From the NCBI GenBank assembly GCA_947626345.1, contig CANQSF010000004.1:88412-141190 (forward strand): 52,779 nucleotides of DNA. Reading direction: 5' to 3'. Both the position numbers and the translations under genes were made by a program. A model generated the notes under the pieces. That model made no database searches and was not told the DNA's origin. It worked only from the letters and a program-made list of their open reading frames with translations. Positions 34,621 through 42,756 of this stretch are shown here, in pieces; positions within the stretch are counted from its first letter, which is position 1, and each line of letters opens with the position of its first letter. The DNA is from an uncultured Oscillospiraceae bacterium (GTDB lineage Bacteria; Bacillota; Clostridia; Oscillospirales; Oscillospiraceae).

Positions 34621-35511
34621 TCATTGCCAGGCGTGGGTGCGGACGTACTGGAGGATGGCCCGCAGGCCATCGGGCATCAGATGGATGCCGTCGCCGGAGT
34701 TGTAGGCGGCGATCAGATTGCCGGTGCTGTCCATCAGGGCGTCGTGGGTGTTCAGATAGCGCAGGCCCATCTCCTCGGCCAGGTCGTAGATCCACTGGTT
34801 GGCGGTGTTGATGCCGTCGTTTTTGATGTCGGAGGTGGTCATGGAGTCGATGACGGGATAGATGGACTGGAGGATGATCCTGGTGTCGGGGCTGGCCTGC
34901 TGGATGGAGGTGATCATGTCCCGGTAATACTGCTTGAAGCTGGTCTCGTCCAGGAAGGCGATGCCGTTCAGGCCCAGGGTGATCACCAGATACTCCGGCT
35001 TGCCCTTGGCAGCACAGTCGGCGATGGACAGGTTCTCCGGGTTCTCCCGGGTGCCGGGGGCGAAGTACTCGATGGTCTCGATGGGCACGTTGAACAGCGC
35101 CAGCGTCCCGCTGGCGGGGGTCCAGACCTGGTATTCCGGCAGCACCTCATAATAGCGCAGGCCATAGGTGGTGCTGTCGCCCAAGAAGACGATCTTGTCT
35201 ATGTACTCCTGGCCGGCGTCCGGCGTCTCCGCCAGCAGGGTGGAGGGCGCGGGGCTCTGGGTGGGAGCGGGCGGCTCCGTGGGGGCGGCGGCAGGCGCAT
35301 CGGCCCCCTCCTGCGCCTGCTCGCCGGGGGCGTCTGTCTCCGGCGTCTGCTGGGTCTGGGCCTGCTGGCCGTCCGGCTGCTCCGGGGACGGCTCGCTCCG
35401 GCGGGCGCTCCACACGGACACCCAGATCAGCGCGATCAGCAGCACCGCCATCAGCACCAGCAGCGCGATCATCAGCGGGGGAACGCCCCCGCGGCGGGAT
35501 CTTCTGTTCAT
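34621..35511 (-). CDS. Membrane-anchored SGNH/GDSL hydrolase paralogue 2, 296 aa
   Basis: Same architecture as its neighbours: transmembrane helix at about 13-34, a Gln/Pro/Ala-rich linker to about 92, then an SGNH domain with Ser113 in FLGDSTTYG, LGLNGIA, and DGIH with Asp274 and His277. LNTHDALMDSTGN and RTHAW at the end are shared with the other copies. It is more like paralogue 1 than paralogue 3 in the catalytic blocks. It is 33 bases downstream of paralogue 3 with an SD (AGGAGG) before the ATG. Intact catalytic residues suggest an active enzyme at the outer face of the membrane. Confidence 0.85.
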   Translation of the reverse strand: MNRRSRRGGVPPLMIALLVLMAVLLIALIWVSVWSARRSEPSPEQPDGQQAQTQQTPETDAPGEQAQEGADAPAAAPTEPPAPTQSPAPSTLLAETPDAGQEYIDKIVFLGDSTTYGLRYYEVLPEYQVWTPASGTLALFNVPIETIEYFAPGTRENPENLSIADCAAKGKPEYLVITLGLNGIAFLDETSFKQYYRDMITSIQQASPDTRIILQSIYPVIDSMTTSDIKNDGINTANQWIYDLAEEMGLRYLNTHDALMDSTGNLIAAYNSGDGIHLMPDGLRAILQYVRTHAWQ

Positions 35512-35544
35512 TTTGAAACCTCCTGGGGCGTGACTCTCGCGCCC

Positions 35545-36429
35545 TTACAGCCAGGCGTGGGTCCGGATAAACTGCAGGACGGCGTTGATCCCGTCGGTGT
35601 CCAGATGGATGCCCATGCCGTCGCCGTTGTCATATTCCGGGCGCAGATTGCCGGAATCGTCCATGAGTATGTCGTGGGAGTAGAGATACCGCACGCCCAT
35701 CTGCTCCGCCATGTCCCGTATCCACTGGTTGGCGGCGATGATCTTCGCGTTGCTGATCCCGTTGGGGACCTGGCTGTCGTCCACGGGGAAGATGGACTGG
35801 CAGATGATCTTGCTGTTGGGGCTGGCCTCCTGCAGAGCCGCCAGCATGTCCACGTAGTAGTCCCGGAACTGCTGCTCGTCCAGAAGGGCGATGCCGTTCA
35901 GGCCCAGGGTGATGACCAGGATCTCCGGCTGACGCCGGGCCATGCAGTCCTTCAGGGACAGCTGCACCGGGGTGCCGGAGCCGCCGGGCTCATAGTAGGC
36001 GATGGTGTCCACCTCCCAGTTGAACAGACTCAGCGTGCCGATGGCGTCGCACCAGATCTGGGAGAAGGGGAGCACGCCGTATCCGGCGAACCAATAGGTG
36101 GTGCTGTCGCCCAAAAAGACGATCTTGTCGATGTACTCCTGACCGGCGTCCTCCGTCTCGCCCAGGTCCACGGGCACGGGGGTAGGCTCCGGCGTGGGTT
36201 CCGGGGTGGGCTCAGGCGTAGGCTCCGGCGTGGGCTCCGCGGTGGGGGCCGGCGTGGGAGGGACGTAATAGGTGGGGGATGCCTCCATGACGGAGGCGTC
36301 CGGCGCCTGCGGGCCGCCGGCGATGTGATAGCGGTACACCATCCACGCCAGCGCCGCCAGCGCTGCGATGATGAGCACGATCAGGACGATGATGACCGTC
36401 CGGAGGAGGGTCTGGCTGTGCTGCTTCAT
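35545..36429 (-). CDS. Membrane-anchored SGNH-like paralogue 3 with altered Asp-His spacing, 294 aa
   Basis: First gene of the SGNH triplet. A transmembrane helix at about 11-32 is followed by a linker with Pro-Thr-Pro-Glu repeats (about 58-86), as found in wall-spanning spacers, and an SGNH domain with Ser109 in FLGDSTTYW and LGLNGIA. The C-terminal block reads NGDGMGIHL: the acidic residue is five positions before His, not three as in the other copies (GDGIHL), because of a two-residue insertion. GGGAG lies seven bases before the ATG. The enzyme may therefore be impaired or use another acid. It lies 69 bases downstream of the EF-G-like gene. Confidence 0.82.
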   Translation of the reverse strand: MKQHSQTLLRTVIIVLIVLIIAALAALAWMVYRYHIAGGPQAPDASVMEASPTYYVPPTPAPTAEPTPEPTPEPTPEPTPEPTPVPVDLGETEDAGQEYIDKIVFLGDSTTYWFAGYGVLPFSQIWCDAIGTLSLFNWEVDTIAYYEPGGSGTPVQLSLKDCMARRQPEILVITLGLNGIALLDEQQFRDYYVDMLAALQEASPNSKIICQSIFPVDDSQVPNGISNAKIIAANQWIRDMAEQMGVRYLYSHDILMDDSGNLRPEYDNGDGMGIHLDTDGINAVLQFIRTHAWL

Positions 36430-36452
36430 GGGCTGTCTCCCTGTTTCGCAAT

Positions 36453-36480
36453 CTAAGGGGAAGCAGATGCTTCCCCTTAG
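36453..36480. terminator. Hairpin between EF-G-like gene and SGNH triplet
   Basis: A 12-base-pair perfect stem (CTAAGGGGAAGC, 36453-36464, with its complement 36469-36480) and loop AGAT, between the EF-G-like stop and the SGNH paralogue 3 start. There is no T-tract, so termination may be partial or factor-aided. Confidence 0.55.
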
Positions 36481-36498
36481 TGTGATTTGTCTTGTGCC

Positions 36499-38526
36499 TT
36501 ACTCGGCGGCCAGTGCCTTGGCCTCCTCGATGATCTTCTGCTGGACGTTGATGGGGGTCTCGTCGTAGCGGATGAAGTCCAGAGTGAAGGAGCCGCGGCC
36601 CTGGGTGATGGAGCGCAGGTCGATGGCATAGGTGGTCATCTCCGCCATGGGCACCTCGGCCTCCACCACCTGCATGCCGTCGTGGGCGTTCATGCCCAGC
36701 ACGGTGCCCCGGCGCTTGGAGGGGATGTCCGACATGATGTCGCCCAGGTTGGCGTCGGGCACGGTGACCTTCAAAAGGCCGATGGGCTCCATGATGACGG
36801 GGTTGGCGTTGACCAGCTCCTTATAGGCCAGGCCGGCGGCGGTCTTGAAGGCCATTTCGGAGGAGTCCACGGGGTGGAAGTCGCCGTCGTACAGCACGGC
36901 CTTCAGGTACACCATGGGATAGCCGGCCAGAACGCCCTTGACGCAGCACTCCCGCAGGCCCTTTTCCACGGCGGGGAAGAAGTTCTTGGGCACGCTGCCG
37001 CCGAAGACCTCCTCGGCGAAGATCATGTCCTCCTGCTCCTCCTGGGGCTCGAAGCGGATCTTCACGTCGGCGAACTGGCCGTGGCCGCCGGTCTGCTTCT
37101 TGTGGCGGCCGTGGGTGTCCAGGGTCTTGCGGATCTTTTCGCGGTAGGCCACGCGGGCGGGGCTCAGCTCCACCTCCACGCCGAACTTGCTCTTCAGCTT
37201 GGAGCACAGCACGTCGATGTGCATATCGCCGGCGCCGGCCACCACCTGCTGGTGGGTCTCGGCGTTCAGGGTGACGGTGAAGGCGGGGTCCTCCTCGGCC
37301 AGACGGGCCAGACCCTGGGCCACCTTGTCGTCCTGGCCCTTTACCTTGGGGGCGATGGCCATCTGGTAGCAGGGGATGTCGAAGGTGATGCCGGGCAGGG
37401 CCTCCACCGCGCCGGCGGCGCAGAGGGTGTCGCCGGTCTTGGTGTCGCTCAGCTTCGATACCGCGCCGATGTCGCCGCAGCAGATCTCGGACACCTCGGT
37501 GTTCTTCTTGCCCTGCATGGTGTAGATGTGGCCCAGCTTCTCCTGGGCGCCGCTGCGGGCGTTGGTGAGGGTCATGTCGGCGGTGACCTTGCCGGAGACG
37601 ACCTTGAACAGGCTGAATTTGCCGAACTGGTCGGAGATGGTCTTGTAGACCACGGCCTTGGCAGGGGCGGCGGGATCGCAGCTCTTGCCGCCCTCGGCGG
37701 GGGTGGGGAAGATGGACACGATGGCGTCCAGCAGGACCTGGGTGCCCATGCCGGAGAAGGCGCTGCCGCAGTACACCGGGCAGATGCTGCCCTCGGCCAC
37801 ACCGGTGCTCAGCGCGCCGGAGATCTCCTCGGGGGACAGCTCCATGGTCTCGAAGTACTTCTCCATCAGCTCCTCGCTGGTCTCCGCCGCGGACTCGGCC
37901 AGCTCGGTATACAGCTCGTCCAGCCGGCCGCTCATGGCATCGGGCACGGGAATCTCCACCCGCTTCTTGCCGTCCATCTTGTACGCCTTGCGGGTGATCA
38001 CGTCCACCACGCCCACATACTTGTCGCCCTCCTTGATGGGGGCGGTCATGGCGCAGACGGAGTTGCCGAAGCGCTCGCGCAGGCCGTCGAAGGTCTTGTC
38101 GAAGTCGGCGTGCTCCTCGTCGATCTTGGAGATGTAGATGGCCTTGGGCTTGCTCGCGTCCCGAAGATATTTCCAGCTCTTTTCCGCGCCCACGTTCACG
38201 CCTTCCTTGGCGGCCACGCAAATGACGCCGATATCGGCCACCCGCAGCGCCTGATAGACCTCGCCGGCGAAGTCGAAGAAGCCCGGGGTGTCGATGATGT
38301 TGATCTTGGTATTCTTCCAGACCGCGTTCATGGTGGCGGCGGAGATGCTGATCTGACGGCGGACCTCCTCGGGGTCATAGTCGGAGACGGTGTTGCCGTC
38401 GGTGACCTTGCCCAGCCGGTCGGTGGCGCCCGCGGTGAAGAGGATGCTCTCGGCCAGGGAGGTCTTGCCGTTGCCGCCATGGCCCAGCAGGCAGATGTTG
38501 CGGATGTTCTTCAGTTCGTAGCTCAT
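36499..38526 (-). CDS. Elongation factor G-like translational GTPase, 675 aa
   Basis: Translational GTPase of the EF-G family, but of the variant clade with P-loop GHGGNGKT (15-22) instead of AHIDAGKT. G3 is DTPG (79-82). The G4 motif, normally NKxD, reads SKID (133-136). EF-G domains II-V follow, with CGDIGAVSKLSDTKTGDTL, the domain IV loop HGRHKKQTGGHGQFADVK and a C-terminal domain V to residue 675. These EF-G-like proteins are paralogues of the main fusA product and their ribosomal role is not settled. It has its own promoter at 38589-38617, and AAGGAG lies before the ATG. The classical fusA is not in this window. Confidence 0.88.
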   Translation of the reverse strand: MSYELKNIRNICLLGHGGNGKTSLAESILFTAGATDRLGKVTDGNTVSDYDPEEVRRQISISAATMNAVWKNTKINIIDTPGFFDFAGEVYQALRVADIGVICVAAKEGVNVGAEKSWKYLRDASKPKAIYISKIDEEHADFDKTFDGLRERFGNSVCAMTAPIKEGDKYVGVVDVITRKAYKMDGKKRVEIPVPDAMSGRLDELYTELAESAAETSEELMEKYFETMELSPEEISGALSTGVAEGSICPVYCGSAFSGMGTQVLLDAIVSIFPTPAEGGKSCDPAAPAKAVVYKTISDQFGKFSLFKVVSGKVTADMTLTNARSGAQEKLGHIYTMQGKKNTEVSEICCGDIGAVSKLSDTKTGDTLCAAGAVEALPGITFDIPCYQMAIAPKVKGQDDKVAQGLARLAEEDPAFTVTLNAETHQQVVAGAGDMHIDVLCSKLKSKFGVEVELSPARVAYREKIRKTLDTHGRHKKQTGGHGQFADVKIRFEPQEEQEDMIFAEEVFGGSVPKNFFPAVEKGLRECCVKGVLAGYPMVYLKAVLYDGDFHPVDSSEMAFKTAAGLAYKELVNANPVIMEPIGLLKVTVPDANLGDIMSDIPSKRRGTVLGMNAHDGMQVVEAEVPMAEMTTYAIDLRSITQGRGSFTLDFIRYDETPINVQQKIIEEAKALAAE

Positions 38527-38588
38527 AGGTGTTCTCCTTACATACTGTTACTGGTCGATGATAGATCAGATATTACTTCCAAATGTAT

Positions 38589-38617
38589 ATTATACACGAT
38601 TGTAAAATTCTTGGCAA
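38589..38617 (-). promoter_or_regulatory. Promoter of the EF-G-like gene
   Basis: Minus-strand TTGCCA (38612-38617), 17-base spacer, TATAAT (38589-38594), about 60 bases upstream of the ATG, in an AT-rich gap that stands out against the surrounding GC-rich sequence. Confidence 0.8.
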
Positions 38618-38640
38618 CATGTACCGGGACAAAATCTTTT

Positions 38641-40917
38641 TCACCGGCTCTGTCCCACCGAGAGGATCACCACGGGCAGCGCCCACAGGATCATATAGCT
38701 GAGCACGTTGCCGGCGGTGGCGGTGTCGAAGGAGCCGGCCCGGAACAGCAGAAACAGAATGGCAAGGCCGATGACGGACCCGGCCAGGGAGATGACCGTG
38801 GACACCCGGCAGGAGCCGAAGAGCTTCCGGCCGGCCTCGGCGGCGTCCACCAGCGGGCCCATGCCGGAGCGGGCCACCACCGCGGAGGGGGGCGCGTCCG
38901 TGCCGGAGGCGGCGGCCGCGATGCGATACCGCTCCCGGAAGGTGGGGAAGCTGAAGTTGTCGGTGGGCACGCGGAACAGCTGCCGGATCATCAGGGGGGT
39001 GATGTTGAAATCCCGGATGGCGAAGATGGGCCGGGTGCGGCCCTGCAGCAGGGTGACCAGGGCGTCCTGGACGCTGGTCACGGGGATGTATTCCAGATTG
39101 AACACGCCCACCAGCTCCCCGCTGATGGCGGTGCAGACGGAGTTTTTCACCGTCATGCCCTGGGGCAGGCGGATGCCCATCAGGTTCATGAACCCGGCGG
39201 AGCCCACCAGGATCTGGACCCCGTCCACCTGGGCGGACAGGCCGCCACCCTCGTGGCAGCGGAAATCCTGGGGCTGGACCAGCTCGTAGCCCCGGCGGTT
39301 GATCAGCTCCATGAACACGCCGGTGACGCCGCTGCCGGAGGCGGCCAGGAGACTGGCGGTGAAGGAGATCACCCGATCCACCAGCGCCCCCTCCAGGATG
39401 TTGATGCCGCTGAGCTTCATGGTCCCGGGGGGGAACAGGTCGTTGTCGGTGATGACCACCCGGCGGGCCCGGCCGATGTCGGCGGCGCCGACATATCCGG
39501 CCACGGCTGCGCCGGACAGCTGCAGCTTCCGGGCCGCCATGGAGTAGGGCAGGGGGAAGCTGATGAAGGCGCCGAAGGAGGCGCTGACGGCCAGCAGCGC
39601 CGACAGCGCGTGCAAAAACGCCCCACCCTTGCCGTTGAGGGAGGAGATCACCGCCAGCAGCAGCGCCGCCAGCAGCAGCACCGGCGCGGCCGTGGCGTAT
39701 ACGTTCTGACAGAAGCTGGGCTCCTCGCAGCGGCGGACCAGACCGGACGCGTCCCGGTCCGTGCGGCACAGATACCGCCCGCCCCGCTCCGTGGACTGGG
39801 CGGTGATGGAAAAGGGCGTCCTGGAGGCGGCAGCCACCCGGGTGGTGCGGGCCCGGGCGACGCACTCCAGCTTCTCGCCCCACAGCGCGGCGGTGAGGGA
39901 CAGGGCCCCCACGGCGCAGAAGGGGAGCTGGGAGCCGTAGCCCAGCATCACCATGGCGGCGTCCACGCAGCTCATCAGCGCCGCCAGAAAGGCCAGCGCC
40001 TCGCAGCCGGGCCGCAGCTCGAACAGCTGCCGCGCGCCGGCCGCCAGGATGTCCAGGGAGGCCATCATCACGGTCATCATCAGCAGCAGCGACACGCCCG
40101 CCTGTACGGTCAGGCTGGCGCCCAGCATGCCCGCCATGGGCAGGCGCAGGCTGATCCAGGCCAGAATGATAGACAAAAACACGCTCACCCGCAGCCGGAA
40201 CCGCAGGGGACGCAGCTGCTGGGCATAGAACTTGCTGGCCTTTTTGGCGCTCAGCTCATCGGTCTGGCGGATCTCCACCGGATCGGGCCAGTTGGCCGCC
40301 TCCGCCTTCTGCATCTGGCGGCGATCGATCTTGGCGGCGGCCAGGCGCACCAGAGGTCCCAGGAACCGGTCGCCGGCCCCCCGCTCCTTTCCGGAGGGAG
40401 GAACGGCGCGCCCCGGGCTCTCCCGCCTCTCCCGGCGGGAGTGGACCGGCTGGGCGGGCTCCTCCGGAAGGTCCTCCTCCGGAAGGTCCTCCTCCGGAAA
40501 GTCCTCCTCGGGCAGATCCTCCTCCTCGGCCGCCTCCTCGGGCAGGTCCAGATCCAGCGTGATGATCCCGTCGGGGGAGACGTGCACGCAGCTCCGGGGC
40601 GGCTCCGGGGCGGAGACCGGCTTATGGGGGGCCGGAGCGGGCCGGGTGTCGTCGGCACCGGCATCCTCCGGCGTGTCCGTCGGCTCCGGCGCGGGAGCGG
40701 AGGGGGCCTGGCGGCTCATGGTCTCGCCCAGAGCTTCCATGACGATCTGGCGGGAGCGCTGGGCGATGGCCTCGGCGGCCTTGGCCGGGGGGACGGGCTG
40801 GGCGGCGCGGCCGTCCGCCGGGGCCTGCGCGGCCCGCTGGCGGTAGCTGTCCAGAAACGACTCCAGCGAATACTCCCCGAAATCCGGCAGCAGATTGTCC
40901 AGATACCGGTCACTCAT
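38641..40917 (-). CDS. Large membrane protein resembling a degenerate P-type ATPase, 758 aa
   Basis: Not a known enzyme. Residues 1-230 are hydrophilic and acidic, with repeats of the form LPEED(F/L)PEED near 130-152. About eight hydrophobic segments follow, in two groups before and after 400, with a cytoplasmic region after about 480. That region keeps the P1B-type ATPase layout: VVITDNDLFPPGTMKLSGI takes the place of the phosphorylation motif DKTGTLT, EGGGLSAQVDGVQILVGSAGF resembles the ATP-binding N domain, and IFAIRDFNITP resembles the following P-domain segment. The DKTGT Asp-Lys-Thr signature is missing, so ATP-driven transport is unlikely. The gene overlaps rlmB by eight bases. A sensor or scaffold role is speculation. 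Confidence 0.6.
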   Translation of the reverse strand: MSDRYLDNLLPDFGEYSLESFLDSYRQRAAQAPADGRAAQPVPPAKAAEAIAQRSRQIVMEALGETMSRQAPSAPAPEPTDTPEDAGADDTRPAPAPHKPVSAPEPPRSCVHVSPDGIITLDLDLPEEAAEEEDLPEEDFPEEDLPEEDLPEEPAQPVHSRRERRESPGRAVPPSGKERGAGDRFLGPLVRLAAAKIDRRQMQKAEAANWPDPVEIRQTDELSAKKASKFYAQQLRPLRFRLRVSVFLSIILAWISLRLPMAGMLGASLTVQAGVSLLLMMTVMMASLDILAAGARQLFELRPGCEALAFLAALMSCVDAAMVMLGYGSQLPFCAVGALSLTAALWGEKLECVARARTTRVAAASRTPFSITAQSTERGGRYLCRTDRDASGLVRRCEEPSFCQNVYATAAPVLLLAALLLAVISSLNGKGGAFLHALSALLAVSASFGAFISFPLPYSMAARKLQLSGAAVAGYVGAADIGRARRVVITDNDLFPPGTMKLSGINILEGALVDRVISFTASLLAASGSGVTGVFMELINRRGYELVQPQDFRCHEGGGLSAQVDGVQILVGSAGFMNLMGIRLPQGMTVKNSVCTAISGELVGVFNLEYIPVTSVQDALVTLLQGRTRPIFAIRDFNITPLMIRQLFRVPTDNFSFPTFRERYRIAAAASGTDAPPSAVVARSGMGPLVDAAEAGRKLFGSCRVSTVISLAGSVIGLAILFLLFRAGSFDTATAGNVLSYMILWALPVVILSVGQSR

Positions 40918-41656
40918 GGCGCTGTCTGACGATCTCGTACAGGAGCACCGCCGCCGCCGCGGAGGCGTTCAGGGAGTTCACCTTCCCCATGAGGGGGATG
41001 TCCATGACAAAATCGCAGGCCTCCCGGACCAGCCGGCTCATGCCCGCGCCCTCGGACCCGATCACCAGACAGATGGGCCCGCGCATATCCGTTTTCCAAA
41101 GGGGGCTGCCGCCGCCGGCCTCGGCGCCGTAGATCCACAGGCCCCGATCCTTCATGGTCTGCAAAGCGGCGGCCAGATTGGGCACCCGGGCGACGAGCAT
41201 ATGCTCCGCGGCCCCGGCGCTGGCCTTGTCCGCGGCGGCGGTGAGCCCGGCGCTGCGATGCTTGCCGATGACCACGCCATGGGCCCCGGCGCACTCGGCG
41301 CAGCGGATGACGGCGCCCAGGTTCCGGGGGTCCTCCAGCCCGTCGCATACCACCACGAAGGGGGCCTGGCCCAGGGCGTCGGCCCGGTCCAGGATGTCCT
41401 CCAGGGTGCAGTACTCTCTGGCGGCGGCCACGGCGACGACGCCCTGATGGGCGCCGGTGGCGCTCATGGCGTCCAGCTTGCGCCGGTCGCACTCCGTCAC
41501 CGGTACGCCGGCCGCTTTGGCGCTGGAGGCGATAAAGGCCAGTGCCCGGTCGGCGCTGCCCCGGACCAGGAAGACCTTGTCCAGCGGCCGGCCGGCCCGG
41601 ATGGCTTCCGTGACCGCGTTTTTCCCCTCTATTATGTTTTCATCCGACATATTCAT
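40910..41656 (-). CDS. rlmB: 23S rRNA (guanosine-2'-O)-methyltransferase RlmB/TrmH family, 248 aa
   Basis: SPOUT-class RNA 2'-O-methyltransferase. The N-terminal substrate-binding domain begins with NIIEGKNAVTEAI; the three knot motifs are NLGAVIRCAECAGAHGVVI, LVIGSEGAGMSRLV and IPLMGKVNSLNASAAAAVLLYE. This matches RlmB-type enzymes that modify G2251 of 23S rRNA, with TrmH-group-3 family as the cautious name. The ATG at 41656 is preferred to an upstream Met; no SD is visible, and promoter-like TACAAT lies only four bases upstream, suggesting a leaderless or near-leaderless message. The gene overlaps the P-ATPase-like gene downstream by eight bases. Confidence 0.92.
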   Translation of the reverse strand: MNMSDENIIEGKNAVTEAIRAGRPLDKVFLVRGSADRALAFIASSAKAAGVPVTECDRRKLDAMSATGAHQGVVAVAAAREYCTLEDILDRADALGQAPFVVVCDGLEDPRNLGAVIRCAECAGAHGVVIGKHRSAGLTAAADKASAGAAEHMLVARVPNLAAALQTMKDRGLWIYGAEAGGGSPLWKTDMRGPICLVIGSEGAGMSRLVREACDFVMDIPLMGKVNSLNASAAAAVLLYEIVRQRHE

Positions 41657-41660
41657 ACAG

Positions 41661-41687
41661 ATTGTACTATAACACAAGCGCTTTCAA
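41661..41687 (-). promoter_or_regulatory. Candidate promoter immediately upstream of rlmB
   Basis: Minus-strand TTGAAA (41682-41687), 15-base spacer, TACAAT (41661-41666). An overlapping TATAGT (41666-41671) is an alternative -10. Either would place the transcript start within about five bases of the ATG. Confidence 0.4.
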
Positions 41688-41754
41688 TTTGAAAGAGGGA
41701 AAATGCCGTTTGCCGAAAAATCCCGTCCCGGAGCGGGGAATCGGTAAATTTGTG

Positions 41755-41783
41755 TGGACTTTGGCGGCAAAAAAGGGTATGAT
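41755..41783 (+). promoter_or_regulatory. Promoter of the rhomboid-like gene
   Basis: TGGACT (41755-41760), 17-base spacer, TATGAT (41778-41783), followed by GAGGAGG and the ATG at 41803, so the leader would be only about 12 bases. Confidence 0.55.
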
Positions 41784-41802
41784 TGGAGAGGAGGCGACGG
41801 AT

Positions 41803-42702
41803 ATGCGGAAATTGGATCAGGCCGTGGAGCGGTTCTGCTGGAATCATCCCCGATTCGGGATCCCCCGGCTGATGATGTACGTGGTAGGGGGGACCATCCT
41901 GGTATATCTCGTTGCCATGATGGACACCACGGGCAGGCTTCTGTCGCTGCTGCGCTTTGACCCGCAGCTGTTCTGCCGGGGCCAGGTGTGGCGGATGGTC
42001 ACATATGTGTTCGTGCCCAACAGCACCGGCGTGCTGTGGCTTGCCATCTCCCTGTATTTTTACTACTTCATCGGCAACAGTTTGGAAAATGCCTGGGGCG
42101 CGGGCCGGTTCACCATCTACTACCTGACCGGCATGGCGTTGACGGTGGTCTATACGCTGGTGTTCTACTGGATCACGGGCATATCCGTGCCGGTGTCGTC
42201 GGCCTTCTATCTGAATATGTCCATGTTCTTCGCCTTCGCCACGCTGTGGCCGGACCAGAGGGTGCTGCTGTTTTTCTTCATCCCGGTGAAGATGAAGTGG
42301 CTGGCCTGGGTGGACGTGGCGATGTTCGCGCTGGAGTTCATCCAGCAGCTGGCGCTGGGCATCCGCTATGGGCAGGTGCTGCTGGCGCTGGGGCTGGCGC
42401 TGATCCCGGTGGTGGCGGTGGGCAACTATCTGCTGTTCTGCGGGCAGTGGCTGTTCGACTATCTGCGCCCGTCCGGCGTGCGGAGCCGGGTGGCACAGCG
42501 GGCCAAGACCATCCAGTTCAAGCAGGCGGCCAAAAAGGTCCAGACCCAGCAGAAAAGCCAGGGCTACACCCGCCGGTGCGAGGTGTGCGGCCGCACGGAT
42601 CGGGACAGCCCCCAGATGGATTTCCGCTATTGCAGCCGGTGCGCCGGGTTCCACTGCTTCTGCGCCGACCACATAAACAATCATATCCACTTTACGGAGT
42701 GA
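41803..42702 (+). CDS. Rhomboid-fold membrane protein lacking the protease serine, with Cys-rich tail, 299 aa
   Basis: Rhomboid-like topology: GQVWRMVTYVFVP (60-72) and LENAWGAGRFTIYYLTG (94-110) match the first loop of rhomboids. The segment that should carry GxSG reads VSSAFYLNMSMFFAF (131-145), and no His-containing GHxxG helix is visible later (ALEFIQQLALG). The catalytic dyad is therefore probably absent, as in pseudorhomboids. The C-terminal 45 residues hold CEVCG (259, 262), CSRC (277, 280) and CFCADH (285, 287, 290), a likely zinc-binding tail. The ATG at 41803 is chosen for GAGGAGG upstream. A role in binding or trafficking membrane proteins is inferred. Confidence 0.7.
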   Translation: MRKLDQAVERFCWNHPRFGIPRLMMYVVGGTILVYLVAMMDTTGRLLSLLRFDPQLFCRGQVWRMVTYVFVPNSTGVLWLAISLYFYYFIGNSLENAWGAGRFTIYYLTGMALTVVYTLVFYWITGISVPVSSAFYLNMSMFFAFATLWPDQRVLLFFFIPVKMKWLAWVDVAMFALEFIQQLALGIRYGQVLLALGLALIPVVAVGNYLLFCGQWLFDYLRPSGVRSRVAQRAKTIQFKQAAKKVQTQQKSQGYTRRCEVCGRTDRDSPQMDFRYCSRCAGFHCFCADHINNHIHFTE

Positions 42703-42756
42703 ACCATCAAGCCGTCCGGCGCTGCGGGCGCCGGTGGGAGAAATGAAGGGATCGCA

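Noticed and set aside
36487..40929. A 1480-codon plus-strand open frame opposite the EF-G-like and pseudo-ATPase genes
   Set aside because: It is a GC-driven shadow of two well-supported minus-strand genes; its composition (Gly/His/Leu/Val-rich, no domains) is typical of antisense frames.
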